From contig CM032122.1 of assembly GCA_018894105.1 (NCBI GenBank), positions 39,339,404 to 39,403,403 of the forward strand: a DNA stretch of 64,000 bases, given 5' to 3'. Shown here in pieces: positions 63,220 to 64,000 of the stretch. The position numbers were made by a program, and so were the translations under genes. The notes beneath the pieces were generated by a model, which did not search any database, had not been told where the DNA came from, and saw nothing but the letters and a program-made list of their open reading frames with translations. This DNA is from Jacaranda mimosifolia (Eukaryota; Streptophyta; Magnoliopsida; Lamiales; Bignoniaceae). Positions within the stretch are counted from its first letter, which is position 1; the number at the start of each line of letters is the position of its first letter.

Positions 63220-64000
63220 GTTTTCATATTTCTACCAAAAATAAGAGAAAAATATGTATTTTTACTGATTTTATTTTATGAATAATTGATGTGATGTATT
63301 TTTGTAAAATATATACGTCTACTTTCATTTTTTCTAAATATAGCAATATTTACATTTTGTTGTTGTAAGTCTATTTTATTAAGGTGTGGAATTATACCCA
63401 TTTAAATTTAGTTTGGATTGAAAGCTAAATGGGTTGGAATAGATAAAATTATCATAAGTAGATTTGAATAATTTTTATTTCAATAGTTTTACAGTATTAT
63501 AGTGATACCATGAGCATAATTTAACTCGAAAAGTAAAGTTAAGACTTAAATATTATAAAATTTGAACTTCAAATCATATAAAAAATTGTGTGTGTATATA
63601 TATATATATATATTAATACATGCATGTGAGGAGATTGTTAGATTCAAATTTCCAACTTCACGTTTTACGTGTGAGATGAATCTCCTCAGATTAAAGATCA
63701 TTCAACATATATATACTTGTTTATACAATAACTACATATTGTTTGTTGTTAATTGCTAATTTATTAATTTATAATTAAATGATATTTTTTGTTTTACACA
63801 TTTTAAGTACAAGTATACTTATGCAATATTACATGGCAGATGTCGAGTGCTTTTTGGTCAAAAAGTACAAATTTTACACATAAAATATAAGATTATGAAT
63901 TTAAACCTTAACAAACTCTTCACATGCGTACATATAAATTAATATATATATATATATAACATGACACCTACCGACACATACTAAATTTTTACATTAAATC
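63220..64000. other. AT-rich right flank, nothing recognised
   Basis: Includes TA microsatellites at about 63594-63614 and 63942-63957. No gene was seen. Confidence 0.5.

Noticed and set aside
1..64000. CRISPR array, operon, phage or bacterial defence system
   Set aside because: Spliced genes, plant protein families and MITEs show plant nuclear DNA; no regularly spaced direct repeats were seen.

Overview
This window is nuclear DNA from a flowering plant, most likely a eudicot. The genes are split by AT-rich introns with GT-AG borders. Several encode plant-only or organelle-targeted proteins. The intergenic space carries MITEs, LTR-like fragments and AT/GA microsatellites, and no bacterial-style operon is visible. 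Gene content hints at an asterid, but I cannot fix the species.

Layout, left to right. A plant coiled-coil protein gene (minus, start at 5860) runs leftward, and its 3' exons were not found. From 5.9 to 18.8 kb lies a gene-poor, transposon-rich stretch whose one convincing gene is a MIR319 microRNA hairpin on the minus strand (about 11.89-12.08 kb). A 13-exon SCC4/MAU2 cohesin-loader gene fills 18.9-30.8 kb (minus). Divergent from it is a reticulon-like (RTNLB) gene at 32.5-33.9 kb (plus). A chloroplast Ycf54-like gene (minus, 34.4-35.6 kb) and a plastid ribosomal protein bL17c gene (minus, 38.1-40.3 kb) follow. Next come a FHIT-type histidine-triad hydrolase gene (plus, 41.4-46.1 kb), an LBD transcription factor of the LBD22/23/24 type (plus, 47.9-48.5 kb), a mitochondrial calcium uniporter (MCU) gene (minus, 49.6-51.9 kb), another transposon-rich gap (52-57 kb), and a TLC-domain membrane protein gene of the TMEM56/TLCD4 type (minus, 57.4-61.8 kb). 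The last 2 kb holds a MITE and AT-rich sequence.

The genes do not form a pathway. They are an ordinary mix of housekeeping functions (cohesin loading, ER shaping, chlorophyll synthesis, plastid translation, mitochondrial calcium uptake, nucleotide salvage) plus two developmental regulators (miR319 and an LBD factor). Two divergent promoter regions (SCC4/RTNLB and bL17c/FHIT) and two convergent pairs (RTNLB/Ycf54 and LBD/MCU) are visible.

I found no evidence of a new biological system. The points most worth checking are the MIR319 locus with its G-rich upstream tract, the missing AG acceptor before the key FHIT exon, a probable GC-AG first intron in FHIT, paired MITE copies with TAA target duplications, a nested inverted repeat in an SCC4 intron, and several tandem duplications. 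Exon borders were read by eye and may be off by a base in places.
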